From assembly GCA_963854565.1 (NCBI GenBank), contig CAWKZT010000056.1, forward strand, positions 1-11,175: 11,175 nt of DNA, written 5' to 3'. The stretch is from CAWKZT01 sp963854565 (GTDB lineage: Bacteria > Actinomycetota > Acidimicrobiia > Acidimicrobiales > JAHEJN01). The first letter of the stretch is position 1; every line of letters begins with the position of its first letter. Of this stretch, positions 1 to 5,457 are shown one piece after another. A program made the translations under genes and the position numbers. The notes under the pieces are model-generated. The model ran no database searches and was not told the DNA's origin. It was given only the letters and a program-made list of their open reading frames with translations.

Positions 1-29
1 TAGGGGCAGTGCGGTACGCACTGCCCCTA
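1..29. terminator. Perfect 13-bp hairpin, probable terminator of a gene left of the window
   Basis: Bases 1-13 are the exact reverse complement of bases 17-29, leaving a 3-nt loop (GTA). The stem is G+C rich. No T-run follows on either strand within the visible bases, so this would be a stem-only terminator of the kind often proposed for actinobacteria. It stands just before the promoter of the SDR gene and could insulate it from upstream transcription. The gene it terminates is outside the window. Confidence 0.65.
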
Positions 30-72
30 CTCCGAGAACGAAGTATTGTGTGGGGGTGCCGGTGGCTGCATC

Positions 73-78
73 TACAGT
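73..78 (+). promoter_or_regulatory. Probable leaderless promoter -10 box of the SDR gene
   Basis: The hexamer TACAGT (TANNNT) ends 6 nt before the ATG at 85, which would place the transcription start at or next to the A of the start codon. No Shine-Dalgarno sequence precedes the ATG. No convincing -35 box is visible. Confidence 0.45.
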
Positions 79-84
79 TGCCGG

Positions 85-951
85 ATGACTGTTGCTGTTG
101 TTACTGGAGCTAACTCGGGAATTGGACGACAGGTTGCTGTCGATCTGGCTGGCAAGGGCTGGGATGTGTACGGCACCATGCGGTCGCTCGAGAAGGGCGA
201 GAAGCTGGAGGCAATGGCCGCGGCGGCTGGCGTGAGCGTCACTCCAATCATTTGCGAAGTGACCGACGATGATTCGGTTACCTCAGCCATGGCGTCGATT
301 ATTGAGCAAGCGGGACGCATCGACGTGTTGGTGAATAATGCCGGTGTGGCAGGCAATGGTGTGCTTGAGGAGGTTCCAATCGACACCTACAAGCAAGTCA
401 TGGACGTAAATTTGTATGGCGTTGTCCGTTGTGTGCAGGCAGTCTTGCCGCAGATGCGGGAGCAGGGTTCGGGAGTCATAGTCAATATTTCGTCGATCGT
501 TGGCCGTTTTGCGGCCTTGGGGCAGTCCCCTTATGTGGTGTCTAAGTGGGCCCTGGAAGGTCTCAGCGAAGGCCTAGCCCAAGAGGTTGCACCGTTTGGA
601 ATTCGTGTTGTGATCATCGAGCCCGGCATCGTCAAGACCGCCATTTTGGCCAAGAACACTGATGCCCCCAACGAAACCGGGCAATACGACCAGGCCTACC
701 GTCGCCTGTTCGCGTTCTACATGAAAGGGATGGCTGATCCCGGACATCCATCTGAGGTTTCTGAGGTCGTGTACGAAGCCTGTACCGCCGACAAACCCAA
801 GTTTCGCTATACCTGCGGCTGGGGTGGATCCGAACTCATCAACGGTCGTGCGAGCATCACCGACGACCAATGGCTCGACCTGGGAGCCATCGAGAGCGAC
901 ACAGAATACGCCGAACGATTTGGCGAGCTCTTCGGCCTGGATATCAGCTGA
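85..951 (+). CDS. Short-chain dehydrogenase/reductase (SDR family oxidoreductase)
   Basis: A classical SDR of 288 residues: an NAD(P)(H)-dependent cytosolic oxidoreductase acting on an alcohol or ketone. The cofactor motif TGANSGIG is at residues 7-14 and NNAG at 84-87. The catalytic tetrad is visible as N109, S137, Y150 and K154 (YVVSK). The length is slightly above the usual 250 or so, with a longer C-terminal part after the Rossmann core that may shape the substrate pocket. I chose ATG 85 over the TTG at 46 because the extra 13 residues are Gly/Cys-rich and unlike the family, and because a -10 box lies 6 nt before the ATG. RidA follows 28 nt downstream but appears to have its own promoter. 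The substrate cannot be told from sequence; the SDR assignment itself is firm. Confidence 0.9.
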   Translation: MTVAVVTGANSGIGRQVAVDLAGKGWDVYGTMRSLEKGEKLEAMAAAAGVSVTPIICEVTDDDSVTSAMASIIEQAGRIDVLVNNAGVAGNGVLEEVPIDTYKQVMDVNLYGVVRCVQAVLPQMREQGSGVIVNISSIVGRFAALGQSPYVVSKWALEGLSEGLAQEVAPFGIRVVIIEPGIVKTAILAKNTDAPNETGQYDQAYRRLFAFYMKGMADPGHPSEVSEVVYEACTADKPKFRYTCGWGGSELINGRASITDDQWLDLGAIESDTEYAERFGELFGLDIS

Positions 952-964
952 ACCCTCACATCGG

Positions 965-972
965 TGTAGCGT
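965..972 (+). promoter_or_regulatory. Extended -10 box, leaderless promoter of ridA-like gene
   Basis: The sequence TGTAGCGT ends 7 nt before ATG 980. The same octamer stands 6 nt before the start of the MFS gene at 10415. No ribosome binding site precedes the ATG, consistent with leaderless translation. Confidence 0.5.
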
Positions 973-979
973 TGCACCC

Positions 980-1321
980 ATGGCAACTCCTCCGTACACC
1001 CCCATTGTTCGCGCTGGTGAACTCATCATCACGTCTGGCCAGATCGGCATTGTCGACGGATCAATTGTGGAAGGCGGAATCGCCTCCGAAATTGAGCAGG
1101 TCTTTGACAATCTCGAAGCCGTTCTTGCTTCAGAGGGCGCCACGCTCGACGACGTAGTGAAGGCCACGGTGTTCATTCTGGACATGGCTGACTACGCCTT
1201 AATGAACGAGCACTACGTGGCTCGCTTCGGCGATCATCGTCCGGCCCGATCAGCCATCGCGGTGCATCAGTTGCCATTGGGCGCTCAGATCGAAATCGAA
1301 GCTATCGCGTTCGTTAAGTAG
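980..1321 (+). CDS. RidA (YjgF/YER057c/UK114) family protein, probable enamine/imine deaminase
   Basis: A 113-residue RidA-fold protein, a little shorter than the usual 125-130. RidA proteins form trimers and hydrolyse reactive enamine/imine intermediates such as 2-aminoacrylate released by PLP enzymes, protecting cellular PLP enzymes. The family signature is near the C-terminus: RPARSAIAV carries the substrate-binding Arg, followed by a short IEIEAIAF strand with the conserved Glu. An early segment, GELIITSGQIG, matches the family N-terminus. The start at ATG 980 is set by this alignment and by the -10 box just upstream; a longer in-frame extension overlapping the SDR gene is rejected. The subfamily (true RidA or Rid2-7) is not resolved, so no symbol is given. 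A 54-codon gene follows after 9 nt. Confidence 0.85.
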   Translation: MATPPYTPIVRAGELIITSGQIGIVDGSIVEGGIASEIEQVFDNLEAVLASEGATLDDVVKATVFILDMADYALMNEHYVARFGDHRPARSAIAVHQLPLGAQIEIEAIAFVK

Positions 1322-1330
1322 GCTGCGGTC

Positions 1331-1495
1331 ATGGGAACCATCATCATTATTGCCATCTTGTGTATTGCCCCGGTGGCCATTCTCATTGGTATGAGCGTCG
1401 TGGCCACGATCTCCGCATGGGCGCTTAACGCCGATAACGAATCCCGCACCGAAGGCACCGAATTTTACAAACTGGCTTTCCCCGACGAGGGCTAG
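1331..1495 (+). CDS. Small single-pass membrane protein, 54 residues, unknown function
   Basis: An ORF from ATG 1331 to TAG 1495. Residues 2-32 are strongly hydrophobic, beginning with an Ile-rich run (GTIIIIAIL), enough for one transmembrane helix. A polar, acidic tail of about 22 residues follows. No family is recognised. It begins 9 nt after the RidA stop and is probably co-transcribed; no clear ribosome binding site is visible, so translation may depend on coupling. Its stop lies in the palindrome CTAG, which also provides the stop of the convergent AhpD-like gene, so the two genes overlap tail to tail by 3 bp. The hydrophobic-then-polar layout and tight packing support a real gene, but on its own the ORF is short enough to be chance. 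Confidence 0.55.
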   Translation: MGTIIIIAILCIAPVAILIGMSVVATISAWALNADNESRTEGTEFYKLAFPDEG

Positions 1496-2037
1496 TTTTC
1501 GTCCTCGACCGGCACGCCCAGGCCGTCAGCGATGCGATTGACGTAGGCGTAATAAGCCACGACCTCGCAGATATTTAAGATGTCGAGATCGGTGAATTCA
1601 ACGGCGCGTAGTGCATCTACATCGGCCTCGGTCATGGCGCCGGGATCGACAGTGAGTTTCATCGAGTAGGTCAACATGGCCCGTCGGCGGTCCGAGAGAT
1701 CGGCACTAGCCCAGTCGGCTTCGATAGCTTCGGCGAGGGTGTCGTCTTTGAGGAGTTGTCGCAGACCGCGACGGTGGTGAGAAATTCAATAATGGCATCG
1801 GTTCTCTAACGAGACTACTAAGGCAATCATCTCGCGTTCGACCTTGCGCAGTGTCTTGGTGCCCGCCATAACCGCCGTGTACAACGAGTTGTGCGCCGCC
1901 AGCCCCTTTGGATGCAACGAGTGGATCGACATGATGTTGTCGACCTCGCCACTATCGCGATCTCGAGTCAGGTCGTAAAGTCCAGCCACGTCGTCTGGTG
2001 TGCTGTGGTCATCGGGAACAGTGTAAATCCAAGCCAT
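1492..2037 (-). CDS. AhpD-like (carboxymuconolactone decarboxylase family) selenoprotein, TGA read as Sec84
   Basis: Read through one in-frame TGA (1788-1786), the gene encodes 181 residues, the normal size of peroxidase-related AhpD-like proteins. These are all-helical thiol enzymes that reduce peroxides or disulfides through a CxxC pair. Residues 1-83 end in ENRCHY, and the TGA then falls exactly on the second Cys of the family motif CxYC. The whole AhpD proton-relay pattern E-x11-C-x2-[C]-x3-H is kept: E69, C81, Sec84, H88. The 97 codons after the TGA stay open and look like the family C-terminus (KLTVDPGAMTEADVDALR, then a helix with NICEVVAYYAYVNR, then LGVPVE). A SECIS-like hairpin follows the TGA, and selC lies in the same window. 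The gene sits 43 nt behind glnR and may also have its own leaderless promoter. A standard gene caller would give two fragments or a pseudogene. Sec insertion is inference, strongly supported by position. Confidence 0.88.
1758..1772 (-). promoter_or_regulatory. Candidate bacterial SECIS hairpin within the AhpD-like coding sequence
   Basis: On the mRNA, a perfect 5-bp stem GTCGC/GCGAC closes the loop GGTCT. The loop starts 19 nt after the TGA. Bacterial SECIS elements, bound by SelB, lie just 3' of the UGA inside the coding region and carry a G at the start of a short apical loop. From memory, the E. coli fdhF element presents GGUCU in its loop at the same distance from its UGA. The lower stem is short here, so the assignment rests on loop, position and context. 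Confidence 0.7.
1786..1788 (-). other. In-frame TGA codon, predicted selenocysteine (Sec84)
   Basis: The codons around it read Cys-His-Tyr-TGA-Ile-Ser-His-His. It occupies the second catalytic position of the CxxC motif, with both the upstream Cys and the downstream His retained. Cys-to-Sec exchange at a redox-active position is the hallmark of selenoproteins, while a random nonsense mutation would hit this codon only by chance. Confidence 0.85.
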
Positions 2038-2043
2038 ACGCAG

Positions 2044-2049
2044 ACCTTA
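2044..2049 (-). promoter_or_regulatory. Probable leaderless promoter -10 box of the AhpD-like gene
   Basis: TAAGGT on the minus strand ends 6 nt before the ATG at 2037. It lies in the 43-nt gap after glnR, so the selenoprotein gene may be transcribed on its own as well as by read-through from glnA-glnR. No clear -35 box is seen. Confidence 0.45.
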
Positions 2050-2080
2050 GTGCTACGAAGCTATGAATCACTGACCAAGG

Positions 2081-2767
2081 TCAGAGCCCCCAGCGGCTTT
2101 GGCCGAAGCTGTAGCCGACGGATCGGATGGTTTGGATGAGGTTGGCCCGTTCTTCGCCGAGTTTGCTACGCAGGCGTCGAATGTGGACGTCGACGGTGCG
2201 GGCGCCGCCGTAATAGTCGTAGCCCCACACGCGGTTGAGGAGGGTTTCGCGGGTGAAGACTTTGCCCGGGTGCGACGATAAGAATTTGAGGAGCTCGTAC
2301 TCCATATAGGTGAGGTCGAGGGGGCGTCCGTCGATGACGGCTTGGTAGGTCTCGAGGTTGAGGATCAGCCCACCGTATTCGACGATTTCGGGCTGGGTTC
2401 CACGGCCTGCCCGGAAGTAGAGATGCTTTAGCCGAGCTTCGAGTTCGCGTGGGTGAAAAGGCGTGAGACAGAAGTCATCGAAGAGTGGATCGCGGGATTC
2501 GAGTTCGTTGAGCTGGCCACCATTGATCATGAGGAGTAACGGTTCGAGCACAGTGTCGCCGTTGCGTAGCGCACGGCATACCGCGAACGCCCCGTCGGGG
2601 TCAGTGTCGGCGACGACGATGGCGCCACCCCAGCCATCTTCGGGTGCTTCGGTGATTGCGGCAGCCGCATCCTCGACTGCTTTCCACGGAAACCCGCTCA
2701 GGTCAAGAGCCTGGGCGAGTTCGGGAGGAGCCGGATTCGGGAACACGAGGAGGGGGTCGAGTGACAT
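2081..2767 (-). CDS. glnR: GlnR-like OmpR-family transcriptional regulator of nitrogen metabolism
   Basis: A 228-residue protein with a degenerate receiver domain (about 1-118) and an OmpR/PhoB winged-helix domain (about 128-222). The C-terminal part has the strong signature HPGKVFTRETLLNRVWGYDY, then GGARTVDVHIRRLRSKLG and a wing ending SVGYSF, very like actinobacterial GlnR as I recall it. The receiver lacks the N-terminal acidic pair (LLVFPNPAP instead of a VVDDE-type start) and the conserved Lys (CLTPFHPREL), although an Asp (D54) near the usual phospho-acceptor site remains. This suggests an orphan, possibly phosphorylation-independent regulator with no partner kinase; none is encoded nearby. 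It begins 6 nt after the glnA stop, without its own ribosome binding site, so it is probably translationally coupled to glnA. In actinobacteria GlnR controls glnA, glnII and ammonium uptake, which fits the neighbours. Direct proof of orthology is lacking. Confidence 0.8.
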   Translation of the reverse strand: MSLDPLLVFPNPAPPELAQALDLSGFPWKAVEDAAAAITEAPEDGWGGAIVVADTDPDGAFAVCRALRNGDTVLEPLLLMINGGQLNELESRDPLFDDFCLTPFHPRELEARLKHLYFRAGRGTQPEIVEYGGLILNLETYQAVIDGRPLDLTYMEYELLKFLSSHPGKVFTRETLLNRVWGYDYYGGARTVDVHIRRLRSKLGEERANLIQTIRSVGYSFGQSRWGL

Positions 2768-2773
2768 TACGGG

Positions 2774-4102
2774 TTAAACGTTAGGGAAGTAACGTTCGAT
2801 CTCAAACGGGGTGACGTGACGTTGGTAGGCAGCCCACTCTTCTCGCTTGTTGCGGAGGAACCACTCGTAGACGTGTTCACCGAGCACTTCGCGGGCCAAC
2901 TCGGACGATTCCATGACATCGAGGGCTTCGCCAAGCGACTGGGGGAGTGCGTCGAAGTCGGTGTCGGCGGAACTTTCTACTTCGTGCAGGTTGCTAAGTG
3001 TCTCATCGCGAAGCTCGTATTGTTCGGTGATTCCTTTCATACCTGCGCCGAGGATCATCGCGAACGATAGGTAGGGGTTGGCAGCAGAATCGAGAGCGCG
3101 GTATTCGATACGGGTGGAGGATGTCTTGCCGGTCTTTACGACAGGGACACGAACGAGCGCCGATCGGTTGTTGCGCGCCCATGAGATGTAGACAGGCGCT
3201 TCATCGCCGATGACGAGTCGTTTGTAGGAGTTGACGAGTTGATTGGTGATGGCGCTTATCTCGCGGGCGTGGTGGAGAATGCCGGCGATGAACTGTCGAG
3301 CGACCACCGACAGGTTGTAGTCGTCATCAGGATCATAAAAGGCATTCTTGTCGTCCCGGAAAAGTGACATATGGGTATGTAGGCCGGACCCGGCCTGATC
3401 GGCCATGGGTTTGGGCATAAAGGATGCAAAGAGATTGGCATCGCCACCAATTTTGCGCACGACGAGACGCAACGTCATGAGGTTGTCGGCCATCTCTAGG
3501 GCATCGGTGTAGCGCAAATCGATCTCGTGCTGGCTGTGGCCAGCTTCGTGGAACGAGTATTCGACAGGTATTCCCATGGCTTCCAGCGTGTGAATAGTGC
3601 GCTTGCGTAGATCGCTGGAGACATCCGCAGTCGTGAGGTCGAAGTAGGAGGCACGGTCGACGGGTACCGGTCCAACGGCTGGGTCGCCCGTTTGGAAGTA
3701 GTAGAATTCAACCTCCGGAGCGCAGAAGAATGAGTAGCCGAGCTCCTTGGCGACATCGAGATTTCGACGCAGGATTTGTCGAGGGTCGCCCTCGAACGGC
3801 GTGCCATCGGGGTTGTGGATGTCGCAGAATATGCGGCCCGAAGGCTCAGATGGATCGGCCCAAGGAATCAGTTCGAAAGTGCTGGCATCGGGACGAGCGA
3901 ATACGTCGGATTCTTGGACCCGGCTGAACCCGTCGATGGAGGAACCGTCGAATTGTACGCCTTCTTCGAAAGCTGCTTCGAGTTCGGCTGGGGTTATGGC
4001 TACGGACTTATGTTGCCCCAAAACGTCGGTAAACCAGAGTCGAATTAGACGTACCCCGCGCTCTTCGACAGTACGGAGGACATATTCCTTCTGCGGTTCC
4101 AT
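2774..4102 (-). CDS. glnA: Glutamine synthetase type I
   Basis: A 442-residue GSI that condenses glutamate and ammonia to glutamine with ATP in a cytosolic dodecamer. Visible motifs include DGSSIDGF (52-59), metal-ligand glutamates in APEVEF (E130, E132) and in HEAGHSQHEID (E186, E193), the GSGLHTHMSLF segment with H242, and NSYKRLVIGDEAPVY with the NNRSALVRVP stretch behind it. The C-terminal region lacks the NLYxLxxE adenylylation motif of GSI-beta enzymes, so control by adenylylation is unlikely; it resembles GSI-alpha enzymes, which are feedback inhibited. I chose ATG 4102 because family members start with a few residues before a YVLRTVEE-like helix, and because the upstream extension is unlike GS. 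It is divergent from glnII and first in a probable operon with glnR and the selenoprotein gene. It could be a GlnA-like paralogue, but all GS active-site motifs seem intact. Confidence 0.93.
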   Translation of the reverse strand: MEPQKEYVLRTVEERGVRLIRLWFTDVLGQHKSVAITPAELEAAFEEGVQFDGSSIDGFSRVQESDVFARPDASTFELIPWADPSEPSGRIFCDIHNPDGTPFEGDPRQILRRNLDVAKELGYSFFCAPEVEFYYFQTGDPAVGPVPVDRASYFDLTTADVSSDLRKRTIHTLEAMGIPVEYSFHEAGHSQHEIDLRYTDALEMADNLMTLRLVVRKIGGDANLFASFMPKPMADQAGSGLHTHMSLFRDDKNAFYDPDDDYNLSVVARQFIAGILHHAREISAITNQLVNSYKRLVIGDEAPVYISWARNNRSALVRVPVVKTGKTSSTRIEYRALDSAANPYLSFAMILGAGMKGITEQYELRDETLSNLHEVESSADTDFDALPQSLGEALDVMESSELAREVLGEHVYEWFLRNKREEWAAYQRHVTPFEIERYFPNV

Positions 4103-4108
4103 AGGCAG

Positions 4109-4114
4109 AGTATG
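4109..4114 (-). promoter_or_regulatory. Probable -10 box of glnA
   Basis: CATACT on the minus strand ends 6 nt before the glnA ATG at 4102, implying a leaderless message. No good -35 box is present at 16-18 nt, which would fit an activator-dependent promoter. Confidence 0.4.
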
Positions 4115-4140
4115 GCCGCGTTTTGGACAAAATTCGAGTG

Positions 4141-4201
4141 CAAATGGCCTCAAATGGTGCTCGTTAACGCGCCGTTCACATTTCTATAATGGAAATGACA
4201 C
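4141..4201. promoter_or_regulatory. Shared glnA/glnII control region with GlnR/PhoP-like half-sites
   Basis: On the + strand, CAAATGG occurs at 4141 and again at 4151. GTTAAC (4163-4168) and GTTCAC (4174-4179) follow 11 bp apart, then TATAAT at 4185 and TGACAC at 4196, each again 11 bp on. Tandem 11-bp spaced GTnAC-type elements are the known pattern of GlnR boxes and of PhoP boxes (GTTCAC repeats) in Streptomyces. GTTAAC takes the -35 position of the glnII promoter. Which protein binds is inference. Confidence 0.5.
4185..4190 (+). promoter_or_regulatory. -10 box of the glnII promoter
   Basis: A perfect TATAAT with GTTAAC 16 bp upstream where a -35 box would be. A start near 4197 would give a leader of roughly 90 nt before the GTG at 4290. 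This contrasts with the leaderless genes elsewhere in the window. Confidence 0.55.
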
Positions 4202-4289
4202 GCCAAGCTGGTTGGATCAATGGTCTCGGGGTGGGCCTAACGCCTAGTATCTCGAGTGATTCTTATTCATCCAACATGGAGACGTACAA

Positions 4290-5306
4290 GTGGCTTACCA
4301 GGCTGAATATCTCTGGATCGGTGGCAATGAACCGACGGCCGAGATTCGTTCCAAGACCAAGATTCTCGCCGACGGCGATACCCCCGGAATCTGGGGTTAC
4401 GACGGCTCGAGCACCAACCAGGCAACCGGCGACAACTCCGATGTTGTGCTTATGCCAGTGTTTCAATGCCCCGATCCCATTCGTGGTGGCGACAACATTC
4501 TTGTGATGTGCGAAACGGCACTAACCGCCGACCTGTCCCCGCACCCCACCAACCTTCGTGCCAAGGTGCGCGAAGTCGTTGAGTTGTACGGCGATCAAGA
4601 ACCATGGTTCGGCCTCGAACAGGAGTACACCCTCATTGATCCAGCTACTGGCTGGCCGGCCGGCTTCCCGCCCAACGGCTTCCCTGCCCCTCAGGGCCCG
4701 TACTACTGCGGAATCGGCACGCTCAAGATCCATGGTCGCGATCTCGTCGAGGAGCACACTGCTCTTTGCATCGCTGCTGGTCTCAAGATTTCCGGAACCA
4801 ACGCCGAGGTCATGCCCGGTCAGTGGGAATTCCAGATTGGTCCAGCCGACGCACTCGAAATCGGCGACCACATGTGGATTGCCCGTTACCTCTTGTACCG
4901 CATGGGCGAGAAGTACAATGTGGAGATCAGTCTCGCAGCTAAGCCCATGAAGGGCGATTGGAATGGTGCCGGTATGCACACCAATTTCTCTACCAAGGCC
5001 ATGCGTGAGGGCTACGACGCCGTCATTGCCGCCGCCGAGTCTCTGGGCGCCCCCGGCAAGGTCGAAGAGCACCTCGCTGGCTACGGCGCAGGTATTGAAG
5101 AACGCCTCACCGGCGATCACGAGACCCAGCGTTTTGACGAATTCAGTTACGGTGTGTCCGATCGTGGTGCCTCGGTCCGTATTCCTTGGCAGGTTGCCCA
5201 GGAGCAGAAGGGCTACATCGAAGATCGTCGCCCCAACGCCAACGCTGATCCGTACATGCTTTCGTACTTGATGGTCAACACCGTGTGCGCAGACGCCGCA
5301 AGCTAG
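4290..5306 (+). CDS. glnII: Glutamine synthetase type II (eukaryotic-like)
   Basis: A 338-residue GSII, the length typical of the family, catalysing the same ATP-dependent glutamate-to-glutamine step as GSI but of the shorter eukaryotic-like class. Visible motifs: GYDGSSTNQA (36-45), GFPAPQGPYYCGIG, EVMPGQWEFQIGP, NGAGMHTNFSTKAMR and, near the end, RRPNANADPYM. The start is GTG 4290: a GGAGA ribosome binding site lies 7 nt upstream, and the N-terminus YLWIGG matches GSII proteins. The upstream region carries a TATAAT box and 11-bp spaced GTTAAC/GTTCAC elements shared with divergent glnA. In Streptomyces, glnII is controlled by GlnR and PhoP, so similar nitrogen and phosphate control is plausible. 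Two terminators follow. Having both GS types side by side is common in high-G+C actinobacteria and a few other groups. Confidence 0.94.
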   Translation: MAYQAEYLWIGGNEPTAEIRSKTKILADGDTPGIWGYDGSSTNQATGDNSDVVLMPVFQCPDPIRGGDNILVMCETALTADLSPHPTNLRAKVREVVELYGDQEPWFGLEQEYTLIDPATGWPAGFPPNGFPAPQGPYYCGIGTLKIHGRDLVEEHTALCIAAGLKISGTNAEVMPGQWEFQIGPADALEIGDHMWIARYLLYRMGEKYNVEISLAAKPMKGDWNGAGMHTNFSTKAMREGYDAVIAAAESLGAPGKVEEHLAGYGAGIEERLTGDHETQRFDEFSYGVSDRGASVRIPWQVAQEQKGYIEDRRPNANADPYMLSYLMVNTVCADAAS

Positions 5307-5312
5307 TCCGCT

Positions 5313-5335
5313 AAAGACTGGATAATCCAGCCTTT
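5313..5335 (+). terminator. Intrinsic terminator 1 behind glnII
   Basis: The hairpin CTGGA-TAA-TCCAG (5318-5330) begins 12 nt after the glnII stop and is followed by CCTTTTG. The flanking AAAG and CTTT extend the stem after one mismatch. It is the only hairpin in the window followed by a T-run. Confidence 0.55.
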
Positions 5336-5350
5336 TGTCCGTACTTTTGA

Positions 5351-5384
5351 GAATGGGACCTACTCTTCGGAGTTGGTCCCATTC
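5351..5384 (+). terminator. Terminator 2 behind glnII, 14-bp stem with UUCG tetraloop
   Basis: GAATGGGACC pairs with GGTCCCATTC. After one T-T mismatch, ACTC pairs with GAGT around the loop TTCG. The closing C(UUCG)G is the exceptionally stable tetraloop. No strong T-run follows. Together with terminator 1 it separates glnII from metY. Confidence 0.75.
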
Positions 5385-5421
5385 TTGCGTCTTGGGACTT
5401 TTCATTGACGCCGAGCCGAGC

Positions 5422-5427
5422 TATCGT
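5422..5427 (+). promoter_or_regulatory. Tentative -10 box of metY
   Basis: TATCGT lies 30 nt before the metY ATG, with TTTTCA (5399-5404) 17 bp upstream as a weak -35. The leader would be about 25 nt and contains the purine-rich GAAAGAAG before the ATG. The leader is too short to hold a riboswitch. Confidence 0.3.
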
Positions 5428-5457
5428 CACCGCATACCCTTACGAAAGAAGCCCCCC

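Noticed and set aside
1492..2037. Pseudogene or two separate small genes
   Set aside because: The only lesion is a TGA exactly at the catalytic Cys codon. The rest is open and family-like, a SECIS-like hairpin follows, and selC is present. A decaying gene would not place its stop there except by chance.
4189..4506. 105-codon ORF in the glnII leader
   Set aside because: Its ATG overlaps the TATAAT box and it runs out of frame through glnII. It would not be on the transcript from that promoter.
5405..5410. TTGACG as -35 box of metY
   Set aside because: It lies only 11 bp from TATCGT and 24 bp from TACCCT; neither spacing is usable.
5385..5457. SAM-type riboswitch before metY
   Set aside because: The space is only about 70 nt, starts inside or after a terminator, and shows none of the expected helices.
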